From: Duganella margarita
GTDB lineage: Bacteria; Pseudomonadota; Gammaproteobacteria; Burkholderiales; Burkholderiaceae_D
Assembly: GCF_009857535.1 (NCBI RefSeq)
Contig: NZ_WWCS01000012.1
Span: forward strand, 1-64,000
Direction: 5' to 3'
Length of the DNA: 64,000 nt
Part shown: in pieces, positions 1 through 7,531 of the stretch
How the letters are laid out: the number at the start of each line of letters is the position of its first letter
How positions within the stretch are numbered: position 1 is the first letter of the stretch
Made by a program: the position numbers and the translations under genes
The notes under the pieces: generated by a model
The model's input: the letters and a program-made list of their open reading frames with translations, nothing else
The model's database searches: none
What the model was told of the DNA's origin: nothing

Positions 1-268
1 GCAGGCCGTCCGCGTGCGCGCGGGCGGCGAATGCCGCAAAGGCCGGCGAGCGCGCCTGGAAGCCGGGGGCGCCGTGGTCGAAACTGGCCTGGTGGCTGAC
101 GCCGGCCGCATCGGTCCAGTCGACCCGGCGCGTGGTCAGGCGGCCGCCGACGCCGCGCGACTTGTCGAACACCTGCACGGCACAGCCGGCGCTTTGCAGC
201 CAGCGCGCGCAACTGGCGCCGGCGATGCCGGCCCCGATCACCGCCACCCGCAAGGCGGAAGCACGCAT
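1..268 (-). CDS. NAD(P)/FAD-dependent oxidoreductase (C-terminus beyond window)
   Basis: Only the N-terminal 89 residues lie in the window. Translation from the ATG at 268 gives a Rossmann FAD-binding motif (VAVIGAGIAGASCARWL) followed by FDKSRGVGGRLTTRR, the renalase/amine-oxidase type dinucleotide fold. The start overlaps the stop of the upstream BLUF gene (TGATG), so the two are probably translationally coupled in one operon with folE. The substrate cannot be named from this fragment. Similar FAD proteins sit beside photolyase and BLUF genes in light-responsive clusters, but that is context only. Confidence 0.8.
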   Translation of the reverse strand, partial: MRASALRVAVIGAGIAGASCARWLQSAGCAVQVFDKSRGVGGRLTTRRVDWTDAAGVSHQASFDHGAPGFQARSPAFAAFAARAHADGL

Positions 269-693
269 CAGGCCCGCCCCAGGACGGCGGCGGCCGCCAT
301 CAGTTCGTCGATCAGCGCCAGCGAACTGGCGCCGCTCAGCGCATACGGATCAAACGCCGGCAGCGCCGAATAACGCAGCAGGGTGCCGGGATTGAGCTTG
401 TCCAGGTTGGTCTGACCCATGGTCCAGCCGGCGTAGCGGCGCTCGCGGATTTCCTCGTAATGCAGCAGCGTCACCGCAGTGTGGCGGCGGTCGGCGAGGA
501 TGCGGCCATACAGCTGGTTGACCTGCTCGCGCCCGCCTTCGAGCAGTTGCAGGTACAGCCGTTCGCTGTGGCACAGCACGCCGGTGATGCCGGCCGCCGG
601 GTTGTGCTGGCGCGACTGCTGCAGGATGGCGTTGACGGCGCCGCTGTCGGCGTGGTCAACGGCGCGGCTGGTATACAAGAGGCGGACGAGCAT
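268..693 (-). CDS. BLUF-domain blue-light photoreceptor protein
   Basis: A short single-domain protein of 141 residues. It shows the BLUF signatures: the N-terminal strand MLVRLLYTSRA with the flavin-adjacent Tyr, the AAGITGVLC segment, and LYLQLLEG with the conserved Gln. BLUF domains bind FAD and signal by a Tyr/Gln hydrogen-bond rearrangement under blue light. No effector domain follows, so it probably acts through a protein partner. I chose the ATG at 693 because AGAAAGGAAAT precedes it and the BLUF strand starts there; an upstream TTG at 714 would add seven residues. It lies 21 bp after folE and overlaps the next FAD oxidoreductase start. Confidence 0.9.
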   Translation of the reverse strand: MLVRLLYTSRAVDHADSGAVNAILQQSRQHNPAAGITGVLCHSERLYLQLLEGGREQVNQLYGRILADRRHTAVTLLHYEEIRERRYAGWTMGQTNLDKLNPGTLLRYSALPAFDPYALSGASSLALIDELMAAAAVLGRA

Positions 694-714
694 GATATTT
701 CCTTTCTGCGGCAA

Positions 715-1422
715 TTAGCGTTTGATCAGGGCCAGGAACTCGCGCCGCAGCGCGGCATCCTTGAGGAAGCTGCCATGCATGACACTGTTGATCATGCGCG
801 CGTCGTTATCCTTGACGCCGCGCCATTGCATGCAGAAATGGTCGGCTTCCATGATCACGGCCAGACCGTCGGGCTGGACCTTCTCCTGCAGCAGCTCGGC
901 CAGCTGCACCACGGCTTCTTCCTGGATCTGCGGCCTGCTCATGATCCAGCCGGCCAGCCGCGCGTACTTGGACAGGCCGATCAGGTTGGAATGCTGGTTG
1001 GGCATGACGCCGATCCAGATCTTGCCCATGACCGGACACAGGTGATGGGAGCAGGCGCTGCGTACGGTAATCGGGCCGATGATCATCAGTTCGTTCAGGT
1101 GGGCGACGTTGGGGAATTCGGTGACCGGCGGCGGCGGCGTGTAACGGCCGCTAAACACCTCCTGCAGATACATCTTGGCCACGCGGCGGGCGGTATCCTG
1201 CGAATTGTGGTCGCCGACGGTATCGATCACCAGGCTGTCGAGCACGCCCCGCATGCGCTCGCTGACCTCGTCAAGCAGCTTCTCCATCTCGCCCGGCTCC
1301 AGGTGCGCGGCGATGTTGTCGTTGGCGTGAAAACGCACGCCGCGCTGCATCAGCCTTTCGCGGATGCGCGCCGAGACGGGCGTGTGGTCGGCGCGGTAAG
1401 GCGCTGGTTGCTGTTCCATCAT
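715..1422 (-). CDS. folE: GTP cyclohydrolase I
   Basis: Converts GTP to 7,8-dihydroneopterin triphosphate, the first step of tetrahydrofolate and pterin synthesis. The 235-residue protein carries the FolE signature: a zinc-binding Cys-His segment (SACSHHLCPVMGKIWIGVMP), KYARLAGW, RPQIQEEAVVQLAELL and the later Cys in EADHFCMQWRG. It is first in a leftward operon with the BLUF and FAD oxidoreductase genes, and diverges from the PYP operon across a 152-bp control region. A folE placed with photoreceptors is typical of light-inducible accessory copies, perhaps supplying a pterin or folate cofactor to photolyase-type proteins; that role is inferred. A housekeeping folE may exist elsewhere. Confidence 0.95.
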   Translation of the reverse strand: MMEQQPAPYRADHTPVSARIRERLMQRGVRFHANDNIAAHLEPGEMEKLLDEVSERMRGVLDSLVIDTVGDHNSQDTARRVAKMYLQEVFSGRYTPPPPVTEFPNVAHLNELMIIGPITVRSACSHHLCPVMGKIWIGVMPNQHSNLIGLSKYARLAGWIMSRPQIQEEAVVQLAELLQEKVQPDGLAVIMEADHFCMQWRGVKDNDARMINSVMHGSFLKDAALRREFLALIKR

Positions 1423-1480
1423 GGTAGGTGTTCCTGTACGTAGAGCAGGGGTGTTCGAAAGGGTGACATTTCACGGTGAT

Positions 1481-1556
1481 TCTACCGCTGTGTTAATATT
1501 ACTACCGCAAGGAAATAAAAGCTACTGACCAGTATCTATTAATTACCAATGAGTAT
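1481..1556. promoter_or_regulatory. Divergent control region A (folE-BLUF / PYP operon)
   Basis: This region has the same architecture as 60104-60178. Block 1 (1481-1505) matches it at 23 of 25 positions and contains TAATATTACTAC. After a 15-bp gap comes an imperfect palindrome, GCTACTGACCAGTATC (1521-1536), then TACCAATGAGTAT (1544-1556). At the second locus the palindrome is a perfect CGCTACTGATTAGTAGCG beside a tetR gene. The likely reading is an operator with overlapping divergent promoters. On the minus strand TAATAT lies 19 bp from the palindrome at both loci. Which protein binds is not shown by the sequence; the TetR at 60171 is the best candidate. Confidence 0.7.
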
Positions 1557-1574
1557 AATTTCGCGGCAGGCACC

Positions 1575-2819
1575 ATGGATAATCTAGAAACAGCCGAACC
1601 CGGGGCGGCGCCCGACTGGTGGCGTCAGCGCGCATTGCTGCAGCGTTTCGTCGGCGATTTGATGTACACCGAACTGTGTCTGATGCGTCACGGCAGCGCC
1701 GGTATGCCGGCGTTGCCGTGGCCGGATACAGTGCAACTCGATGCCGAGCTGGGCGTCGACTCGCTCGAGCGCTATGCGCTGGCCAGCGCGCTGGGGGCGG
1801 CCTTGCATCTGCCGCCCGACGCCGACCTGCACCGGTTGTTGAGCGCAGTCACGCTGGGCGAGTGGTGCGACGCGCTGGGCGCGTCCATCGGCAGCGGCAG
1901 TGGCTTGATCAGTTTTCGCAGCTCCGGCAGCAGCGGCGTGCCGACGCGCAACGAGCACCGGCTCGACCTGTTGTGGCAGGAGGCGTGCTTTTTTGCCGCC
2001 CAGCTGCCGCAGGCGCGGCGCCTGTGGTTTGCGGTGCCGTCGCACCATATCTATGGCTTCCTGTTCACGGTGCTGCTGCCGCTGGCGTACCGGCAGGCGC
2101 CGGTGCTGGTCGATATGCGGCGCACGCTGCCGGCGGCGCTGCAGCAGGTCACCGATGGCGATGTGATCGTCGCCTATCCGGACGTGTGGGCGACGCTGGC
2201 GCCGGCCGTGCCGCGCTGGCGCGCCGGGGTCAGCGGCGTGACGTCGACCGCGCCCTGTCCGCCGGCGCTGGCGCGGCAACTGGCCGATGGCGGCCTGCGC
2301 CTGCTCGAAGTCTACGGCAGCAGCGAGACTGCTGGCGTGGGCTGGCGCAGCGCGGCCGGCGCTTCGTATGCGCTGTTGCCGTACTGGCGGCATGCGGACG
2401 GCAGCGACACCCTGCAGCGCGCGGACGGCGACGGCGGCTGGCTGGAGGTGACGTGCCAGGACCGGATCGACTGGCACGATGCGCGCCGCTTCGTGCCGGC
2501 CGGGCGGCGCGACCACGCGGTGCAGGTGGCCGGCGTGAATGTCTATCCGGCCCAAGTGGCGGCGCTGCTGGCGCGCCATCCGGCCGTGCAGGCGGCGCAG
2601 GTGCGGCTAATGCGGCCCGATGAAGGCGCCCGGCTCAAGGCCTTCGTGGTGCCGCGCGAACCGGACGCGAGCGCGACGCTGGCCGGGCAGCTGACCAACT
2701 GGGTGCGCGAACGCCTGGCGCCGCCGGCGCGGCCGGTGGCCTTCACCTTCGGCGCCGCGCTGCCGGTGGGTCAGCAAGGCAAGCCGGCGGACTGGATCAT
2801 CGATGCGCCTGCGCCATGA
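1575..2819 (+). CDS. p-Coumaroyl-CoA-ligase-like adenylating enzyme with ACP-like N-terminus
   Basis: 414 residues. Residues about 50-105 resemble an acyl carrier protein, with the phosphopantetheine-type site LGVDSLE (Ser63). The ANL adenylate-forming fold follows: phosphate-binding loop FRSSGSSGVPT (114-124), YGSSETAG (247-254), the hinge GRRDHAVQVAGVNVYP (310-325) and a C-terminal Lys in PVGQQGK (Lys403). It lies 80 bp before a PYP gene. In known PYP clusters the neighbouring ligase (pcl) activates p-coumarate as a thioester for attachment to the PYP cysteine, so that is the likely job. Whether the ACP-like part is loaded, or is simply a feature of short pcl enzymes, I cannot tell. No tyrosine ammonia-lyase gene is in the window. 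Confidence 0.75.
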   Translation: MDNLETAEPGAAPDWWRQRALLQRFVGDLMYTELCLMRHGSAGMPALPWPDTVQLDAELGVDSLERYALASALGAALHLPPDADLHRLLSAVTLGEWCDALGASIGSGSGLISFRSSGSSGVPTRNEHRLDLLWQEACFFAAQLPQARRLWFAVPSHHIYGFLFTVLLPLAYRQAPVLVDMRRTLPAALQQVTDGDVIVAYPDVWATLAPAVPRWRAGVSGVTSTAPCPPALARQLADGGLRLLEVYGSSETAGVGWRSAAGASYALLPYWRHADGSDTLQRADGDGGWLEVTCQDRIDWHDARRFVPAGRRDHAVQVAGVNVYPAQVAALLARHPAVQAAQVRLMRPDEGARLKAFVVPREPDASATLAGQLTNWVRERLAPPARPVAFTFGAALPVGQQGKPADWIIDAPAP

Positions 2820-2898
2820 CGGCGGCGGCGTCGCGCGAATCAGAATAAAGTAACCGCCGCAGCCCGACCGGGGCGCGGCATCACGCAAAGGAATCAGC

Positions 2899-3279
2899 AT
2901 GCAGCAACTTGAATTTGACCAGCCCGGCATGGCCGCACTGCTGGCGCCGCTGGATGACGGCACACTGGACAGCCTGGGCTTTGGCGTCATCGGCTTTGAT
3001 GCGGACGGCAAGGTGCAGCGCTATAACCGCTTCGAGTCGCAGGCTGCCGGCCTGGGCGTCGATCGGGTGCTGCAGCAGGATTTGTTCCTGGTGGTGGCGC
3101 CGTGCATGAACAATTTTCTGGTGGCGCAGCGCTTCATCGAGGCGCGCGACGCCGGCGTGGCGCTGGACGAGACGATCCCGTATGTGCTGACGCTGCGCAT
3201 GCGGCCGACCAAGGTGCGCCTGCGCCTGCTGTCGGCGCCGGACGCCGCGCTGGCGTATGTGCTGGTGCAGCGGCTATGA
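2899..3279 (+). CDS. pyp: Photoactive yellow protein (PYP)
   Basis: 126 residues, against 125 in the Halorhodospira halophila protein, aligning nearly end to end: DDGTLDSLGFGVI, KVQRYN, VAPC and RPTKVRLRL match the classical segments. Tyr42, Glu46 and Cys69 fall at exactly the classical numbers. Cys69 carries the p-coumaroyl thioester, and Tyr42 and Glu46 hydrogen-bond the phenolate. Two other pocket residues differ: position 50 is Ala (Thr in the prototype) and 52 is Leu (Arg in the prototype), which should shift colour or photocycle speed. AAAGGA precedes the ATG. The stop overlaps the start of the diguanylate cyclase (ATGA), tying it to c-di-GMP signalling. Confidence 0.92.
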   Translation: MQQLEFDQPGMAALLAPLDDGTLDSLGFGVIGFDADGKVQRYNRFESQAAGLGVDRVLQQDLFLVVAPCMNNFLVAQRFIEARDAGVALDETIPYVLTLRMRPTKVRLRLLSAPDAALAYVLVQRL

Positions 3280-4583
3280 GCAACCTGACCGCAGTGGCGG
3301 ACGCCCAGGAATACGAGGCGCTGCTGCAATTTCTCTACATGGCGCCGGTGGGGCTGGTGCAGCTGGCGGCCGATGGCACGATCCTGATGCTCAACCCGCT
3401 GTCGGCGCAGTTGCTGCTGCCGCTGTGCCCGGACGGCGCGCTGACCAACCTGTTCGAGGCGCTGGCGCCGGTGGCGCCCGACCTGCGCCTGCTGTGCCAG
3501 GAATTTGCGGCGCCGCATGGGCAGATTTGCGACGCCACGCGGCTGTACCTGCGCGCCGACGCGGCCGGCAGCGGTCCGCAGGTCCTGTCGCTGAGCATGC
3601 TGAAGCTGGATCCGGCGCGCCTGATGGCGGTGCTCAGCGATATTACCCAGCAGGACCTGCGCGAGCGCCAGCTGCGCAAGACCGACGCCTGGCTGAACGC
3701 CATCATGACCAACATCACCGACTATGCCCTGGTCGGGCTCGACAGCCGCGGTGGCATCGACACCTGGAACGACAGCATCGGCCGCGTCACCGGCTTCTCG
3801 GCGGCGGCGGTCAAGGGGCAGCCGTATGCGCTGTTCTATCCGGACGGCGCCACCACCCCGGCGCAGCAGCTGGAGCGCCTGCGCGACGCCGACCAGAACG
3901 GCTGGACGCTGGACGAGGGCTGGCGCCGGCGCGCCGATGGCAGCCAGTTCTGGGGCAGCTCGCTGATTTCGCCGTTGCCCGGCCGGATCGGCGAGGGCGG
4001 CGTCGAGGAAGCGGCCTACTGCATGATTATTCGTGACATTTCGGACAAGCGCGACATCAGCGAAAACCTGCGCCAGGCCACCTATTGCGACCACCTGACC
4101 GGCCTGGCCAACCGCCGCGCCTTCTTCGAGGCGGCGGAACTGGAGCTGGCGCGCCGCCAGCAGTCGCGCCGGCCGCTGGCGCTGCTGATGGTCGATGCCG
4201 ATCATTTCAAGCGCATCAACGACGCCCACGGCCACCCGGCCGGCGACGCCGTACTACGCCAGCTGGCCGCCACCATGCTGCGCATCTGCCGCGAAGTCGA
4301 CGTGGTGGCGCGCATCGGCGGCGAGGAATTTGCGCTGCTGCTGCCGGGCGTGGACCATGTCGCCGCGCTGGCGGTGGCTGAACGGCTGCGGGCTGAAGTG
4401 GCGCAGGCGCCGGCGCTGGAGCAGCAGGCCATCCCTTACACGGTCAGCATCGGCGTGGCGGCGATGGACGACAGCGTGGCCGGCATCGACGCGCTGATCA
4501 AGCAGGCCGACCAGGCGCTGTACGCGGCCAAGCGGCGCGGCCGCAATCAGGTGGTTGGCTGGCCGGATACGGAGACGCCATGA
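3276..4583 (+). CDS. PAS-PAS-GGDEF diguanylate cyclase
   Basis: 435 residues in three parts: an N-terminal PAS-like domain (about 10-130), a second PAS domain (about 135-255, with NITDYALVGLDSRGGIDTWN and a PAC-like MIIRDISDKRD end), and a GGDEF domain (about 270-430). The active site is GGEEF, preceded at five residues by REVD, a complete RxxD inhibitory site, so it should be an active, product-inhibited cyclase making c-di-GMP from two GTP. The start at 3276 overlaps the PYP stop by 4 bp; an in-frame ATG at 3102 lies inside pyp and is not used. The N-terminal PAS resembles that of the next protein. It is likely the output of the PYP photoreceptor (inferred). Confidence 0.92.
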   Translation: MSNLTAVADAQEYEALLQFLYMAPVGLVQLAADGTILMLNPLSAQLLLPLCPDGALTNLFEALAPVAPDLRLLCQEFAAPHGQICDATRLYLRADAAGSGPQVLSLSMLKLDPARLMAVLSDITQQDLRERQLRKTDAWLNAIMTNITDYALVGLDSRGGIDTWNDSIGRVTGFSAAAVKGQPYALFYPDGATTPAQQLERLRDADQNGWTLDEGWRRRADGSQFWGSSLISPLPGRIGEGGVEEAAYCMIIRDISDKRDISENLRQATYCDHLTGLANRRAFFEAAELELARRQQSRRPLALLMVDADHFKRINDAHGHPAGDAVLRQLAATMLRICREVDVVARIGGEEFALLLPGVDHVAALAVAERLRAEVAQAPALEQQAIPYTVSIGVAAMDDSVAGIDALIKQADQALYAAKRRGRNQVVGWPDTETP

Positions 4584-6346
4584 ACAATGATGCCGAAGCG
4601 GCCTATGAGGCGCTGATCCAGTTCCTGTACCGGGCGCCGGTGGCGCTGATCCAGCTGCAGCAGGAAGGCACCATCGAGATGATGAATCCGATGGCCTCGC
4701 AGTTGCTGATGCCGCTGGCGCCGCACGGCGACCTGGGCAATCTGTTCAGCGTGCTGGGCCCGTATGCCGATGACCTGCAGCGCCTGTGCGCCGGCTTTGC
4801 CCCCAGCCATGGCGTGATCTGCGAGGGGCGCCGTTTCAATATCACGTCGGTGCAGCCGCAGGCCGGCGCGCCGACGGTGCTGTCGCTCGGGCTGCTCAAG
4901 GTCGACGACGGCCGCCTGATGGCGGTGCTGGCCGACGTGACGCAGGAAGTGGCGCGCGAGCAGCGGCAGCTAGCCAACCGCCTGGCCAGCGCGGCCCGCG
5001 TCGACGGCCTGACCCAGCTGCCGAATCGCGCCGGCGCGCTGGCGCTGTTGCAGCGGATCGTGCAACGGCCGCGCCAGGCGGCGGCGGATGCCGGCGCGCT
5101 GCTGTTCATCAACCTGGACCGCTTCAAGCATATCAACGACAGCTATGGCAACGAAGCCGGCGACCAGATGATGGTGCTGGTAGCCGAGCGGCTGCGCAGC
5201 ACATTGCGCGCCAGCGGCCGTGCGCCCGGCGAGGACACGGTGGGCGAGGTGGCGGCGCGGGTCGGCGGCGACGAGTTCGTCGTGCTGCTCGACCGGCTGG
5301 CCGCGCCCGCCGTGGCCGAACGCATCGCCGTCCGGCTGCTGGACCGGCTGAGCAAGCCGTATCAGCTGGGCGGCCACGAGCTGGCCTGCAGTTTCAGCAT
5401 GGGCATCGTGCTGCTGGACGCCGGCATGGGACACGCCGACGCCGACGATTTGCTGCGCGACGCGGCGATCGCCATGACGGTGGCCAAGTCCGACGGCGGC
5501 GACCGCTACGTGGTGTTTCACCAGGCCATGCGCGACCAGGCGATCCAGCGCGGCGGGCTGGCGGCGGATCTGCGCAATGCCGTCGAACGCGGTGAATTGT
5601 TCACCGTGTATCAGCCGGTAGTGGGACTGCAGGCCGACGGCCAGATCGACCGCGCGGCCGGGGTGGAGGCGCTGGTGCGCTGGCGCCACCCGGTGCGCGG
5701 GCTGGTGGGACCGGTGGAATTCATCGGCGTGGCCGAGGAGTGCGGCTTGATCAGCGCAATCGGCGAGCAGGTGCTGGCGGTGGCCTGCGCCGATTTCGTC
5801 GGCTGGCAGCGGCAGCTGGGCGCCCAGGCGCCACGGCTGCTGGCGGTCAACCTGTCGCGCGCGCAGCTGGCGCAGCCGGGCTTGTGCGAACGGGTCAGCG
5901 CCATCCTGGCCGCCACCGGCATGCCGGCCGAGCGCCTGCAGCTGGAAATCACCGAAACGCTGGCGGCGCAGGGCAAGGACATCCAGCAGCAACTGCTGGG
6001 GCTGAAGGCGCTGGGCATCAAGCTGGCGCTCGATGATTTCGGCACCGGTTACTCGTCTTTGTCCAGTCTGCATCTGCTGCCGGTCGATACGGTCAAGATC
6101 GACCGCTCGTTCGTCAGCGCGGCCGACACCAGCCGCCATCACGAGGTGCTGATCGAAGCCACCGTCAAGGTGGCGCGCAGCCTGGGCATGAGCACGGTGG
6201 CGGAAGGCATCGAGACCGTCGCGCAGGCGGCGGTGGTGTGCCGCCAGGGCTGCGATAAGGGGCAGGGCTATCTGTACAGCCGTCCGCTGGAGTCGGCGGC
6301 GCTGCTGGCGTGGCTGACGGCGCCCGAGCCGGTGCGTGCGCCGTAG
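4580..6346 (+). CDS. PAS-GGDEF-EAL c-di-GMP turnover protein
   Basis: 588 residues: a PAS-like domain (about 5-125), GGDEF (about 140-300, intact RVGGDEFVVLL) and EAL (about 320-580). The EAL domain keeps EALVRWRHP, NLS, EITET, DDFGTGYSSL, KIDRSFV and AEGIET, the residues expected of an active metal-dependent phosphodiesterase, so both synthesis and breakdown of c-di-GMP are possible. No RxxD inhibitory site lies at the usual spot; VGEVAAR precedes GGDEF. The start overlaps the previous stop by 4 bp. The N-terminal domain shares EALxQFLYxAPVxLxQL with the previous gene, pointing to a shared partner, most likely PYP. Confidence 0.92.
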   Translation: MNNDAEAAYEALIQFLYRAPVALIQLQQEGTIEMMNPMASQLLMPLAPHGDLGNLFSVLGPYADDLQRLCAGFAPSHGVICEGRRFNITSVQPQAGAPTVLSLGLLKVDDGRLMAVLADVTQEVAREQRQLANRLASAARVDGLTQLPNRAGALALLQRIVQRPRQAAADAGALLFINLDRFKHINDSYGNEAGDQMMVLVAERLRSTLRASGRAPGEDTVGEVAARVGGDEFVVLLDRLAAPAVAERIAVRLLDRLSKPYQLGGHELACSFSMGIVLLDAGMGHADADDLLRDAAIAMTVAKSDGGDRYVVFHQAMRDQAIQRGGLAADLRNAVERGELFTVYQPVVGLQADGQIDRAAGVEALVRWRHPVRGLVGPVEFIGVAEECGLISAIGEQVLAVACADFVGWQRQLGAQAPRLLAVNLSRAQLAQPGLCERVSAILAATGMPAERLQLEITETLAAQGKDIQQQLLGLKALGIKLALDDFGTGYSSLSSLHLLPVDTVKIDRSFVSAADTSRHHEVLIEATVKVARSLGMSTVAEGIETVAQAAVVCRQGCDKGQGYLYSRPLESAALLAWLTAPEPVRAP

Positions 6347-6451
6347 ACGCCGCGCCCCTGTCATAAGACCGGTGTCCGGGACGCCACGCGGGTCGCTAGC
6401 CATGCGACAATCCTTGTTGCCAGCCATCTCATCATTGAAAGCCAGACAGAC

Positions 6452-7531
6452 ATGCCTACACCCACTTCTCGCGGCTCCATGCTGCTGCTCCTGCCGATCG
6501 CCCTGATCCTGGCCCTGATCGCCGCGCTGTTCGCGTGGGTCGGCGGCTGGATCGGCCAGCGCGACCTGACGCCGCAACAAATGATGGACCTGGCCCAGGC
6601 CTCGGGCAAGCAGCAGCCGGGTTTCCGGCGCGCGCACAGCAAGGGCATCTGCTTTGCCGGCACCTTTGCGCCAACGGCGGAGGCGGCCAAGCTGTCGACC
6701 GCGCGCGCGTTCTCGCAACCGTCGATTGCGGTCATTGGCCGTTTTTCCGCCTCGTCCAACAACCCGTATGCGCCGGATGGCGCGTCGCCGGTGCGCGGCA
6801 TGGCGGTGCAGATCAAGACGGATGACGGTCAGGAGTGGCGCATTGCGATGAACAGCTTCCCGTTCTTCGCCGCCTCGACGCCGCAAGGCTTCCAGCAGAT
6901 GAACGAGGCCGGCGTGCCCGATCCCGTCACCGGCAAGCCGGACCCGAACAAGATGAAAGCCTTGCTGGTTGCGCATCCGGAAATCGCCGCCTTCATGGCA
7001 TGGGCGAAAACCGCGCCGAAGTCGGACAGCCTGGGCAGCACCCGCTTCAACGGCGTCAATGCGTTTCGTCTGACCGATGCGCAGGGTGTCGAGCGCATGG
7101 TGCGCTGGTCCATGCGGCCGCGCACGCCGCTGGTGGCGATGACGCCCGAGCAGCTGAAAATGGCCGACGTCAACTTCCTCGCTGCCGACCTCGACAAGCG
7201 CCTGGCGGCCGGCCCGCTGGTGTGGGACATGGTGGTGCAAATCGCCGCGCCGGGTGACCCGATTACCGATCCATCCAAAGCCTGGCCGGAGAGCCGGCAG
7301 GAAGCCACCATTGCCACCCTGACCGTGGTGCATGCCGAACCGCAGGCCAATGGCCCATGCCGCGACCTGAATTTCGACCCGTTGATCCTGCCGACCGGCA
7401 TCGCCGCCAGCGACGATCCGGTGCTGCATGCACGTTCGGCGGCCTACTCGGTGTCGTTCAACCGCCGCGAACGTGAAATCAGCGAAGGCAAGACTGCCCA
7501 ACCCAACGTCCAGAACGGGAGCGCCCGATGA
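6452..7531 (+). CDS. Catalase-related (SrpA-like) membrane-anchored peroxidase
   Basis: 359 residues of the short catalase family. One N-terminal membrane segment (about 11-37) puts the catalytic domain in the periplasm. The distal His lies in RAHSKG, and the proximal haem-ligand motif RxxxY occurs as ARSAAYSVSF near the C-terminus. Family members act as organic-peroxide-dependent peroxidases. It overlaps the following cytochrome b561 gene by 4 bp, a recurring pairing suggesting that the b-type cytochrome supplies electrons. It follows the PYP operon by 105 bp; no shared regulatory block was found between them. Confidence 0.88.
   Translation: MPTPTSRGSMLLLLPIALILALIAALFAWVGGWIGQRDLTPQQMMDLAQASGKQQPGFRRAHSKGICFAGTFAPTAEAAKLSTARAFSQPSIAVIGRFSASSNNPYAPDGASPVRGMAVQIKTDDGQEWRIAMNSFPFFAASTPQGFQQMNEAGVPDPVTGKPDPNKMKALLVAHPEIAAFMAWAKTAPKSDSLGSTRFNGVNAFRLTDAQGVERMVRWSMRPRTPLVAMTPEQLKMADVNFLAADLDKRLAAGPLVWDMVVQIAAPGDPITDPSKAWPESRQEATIATLTVVHAEPQANGPCRDLNFDPLILPTGIAASDDPVLHARSAAYSVSFNRREREISEGKTAQPNVQNGSAR

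Noticed and set aside
1..6346. A tyrosine or phenylalanine ammonia-lyase gene for PYP chromophore synthesis
   Set aside because: I looked for the MIO (ASG) lyase signature in and around the PYP locus and in the other genes of the window; none is present, so it must be elsewhere or beyond the left edge.
6347..6451. A third copy of the shared light-locus control region before the catalase-like gene
   Set aside because: None of the three blocks occurs in this gap.
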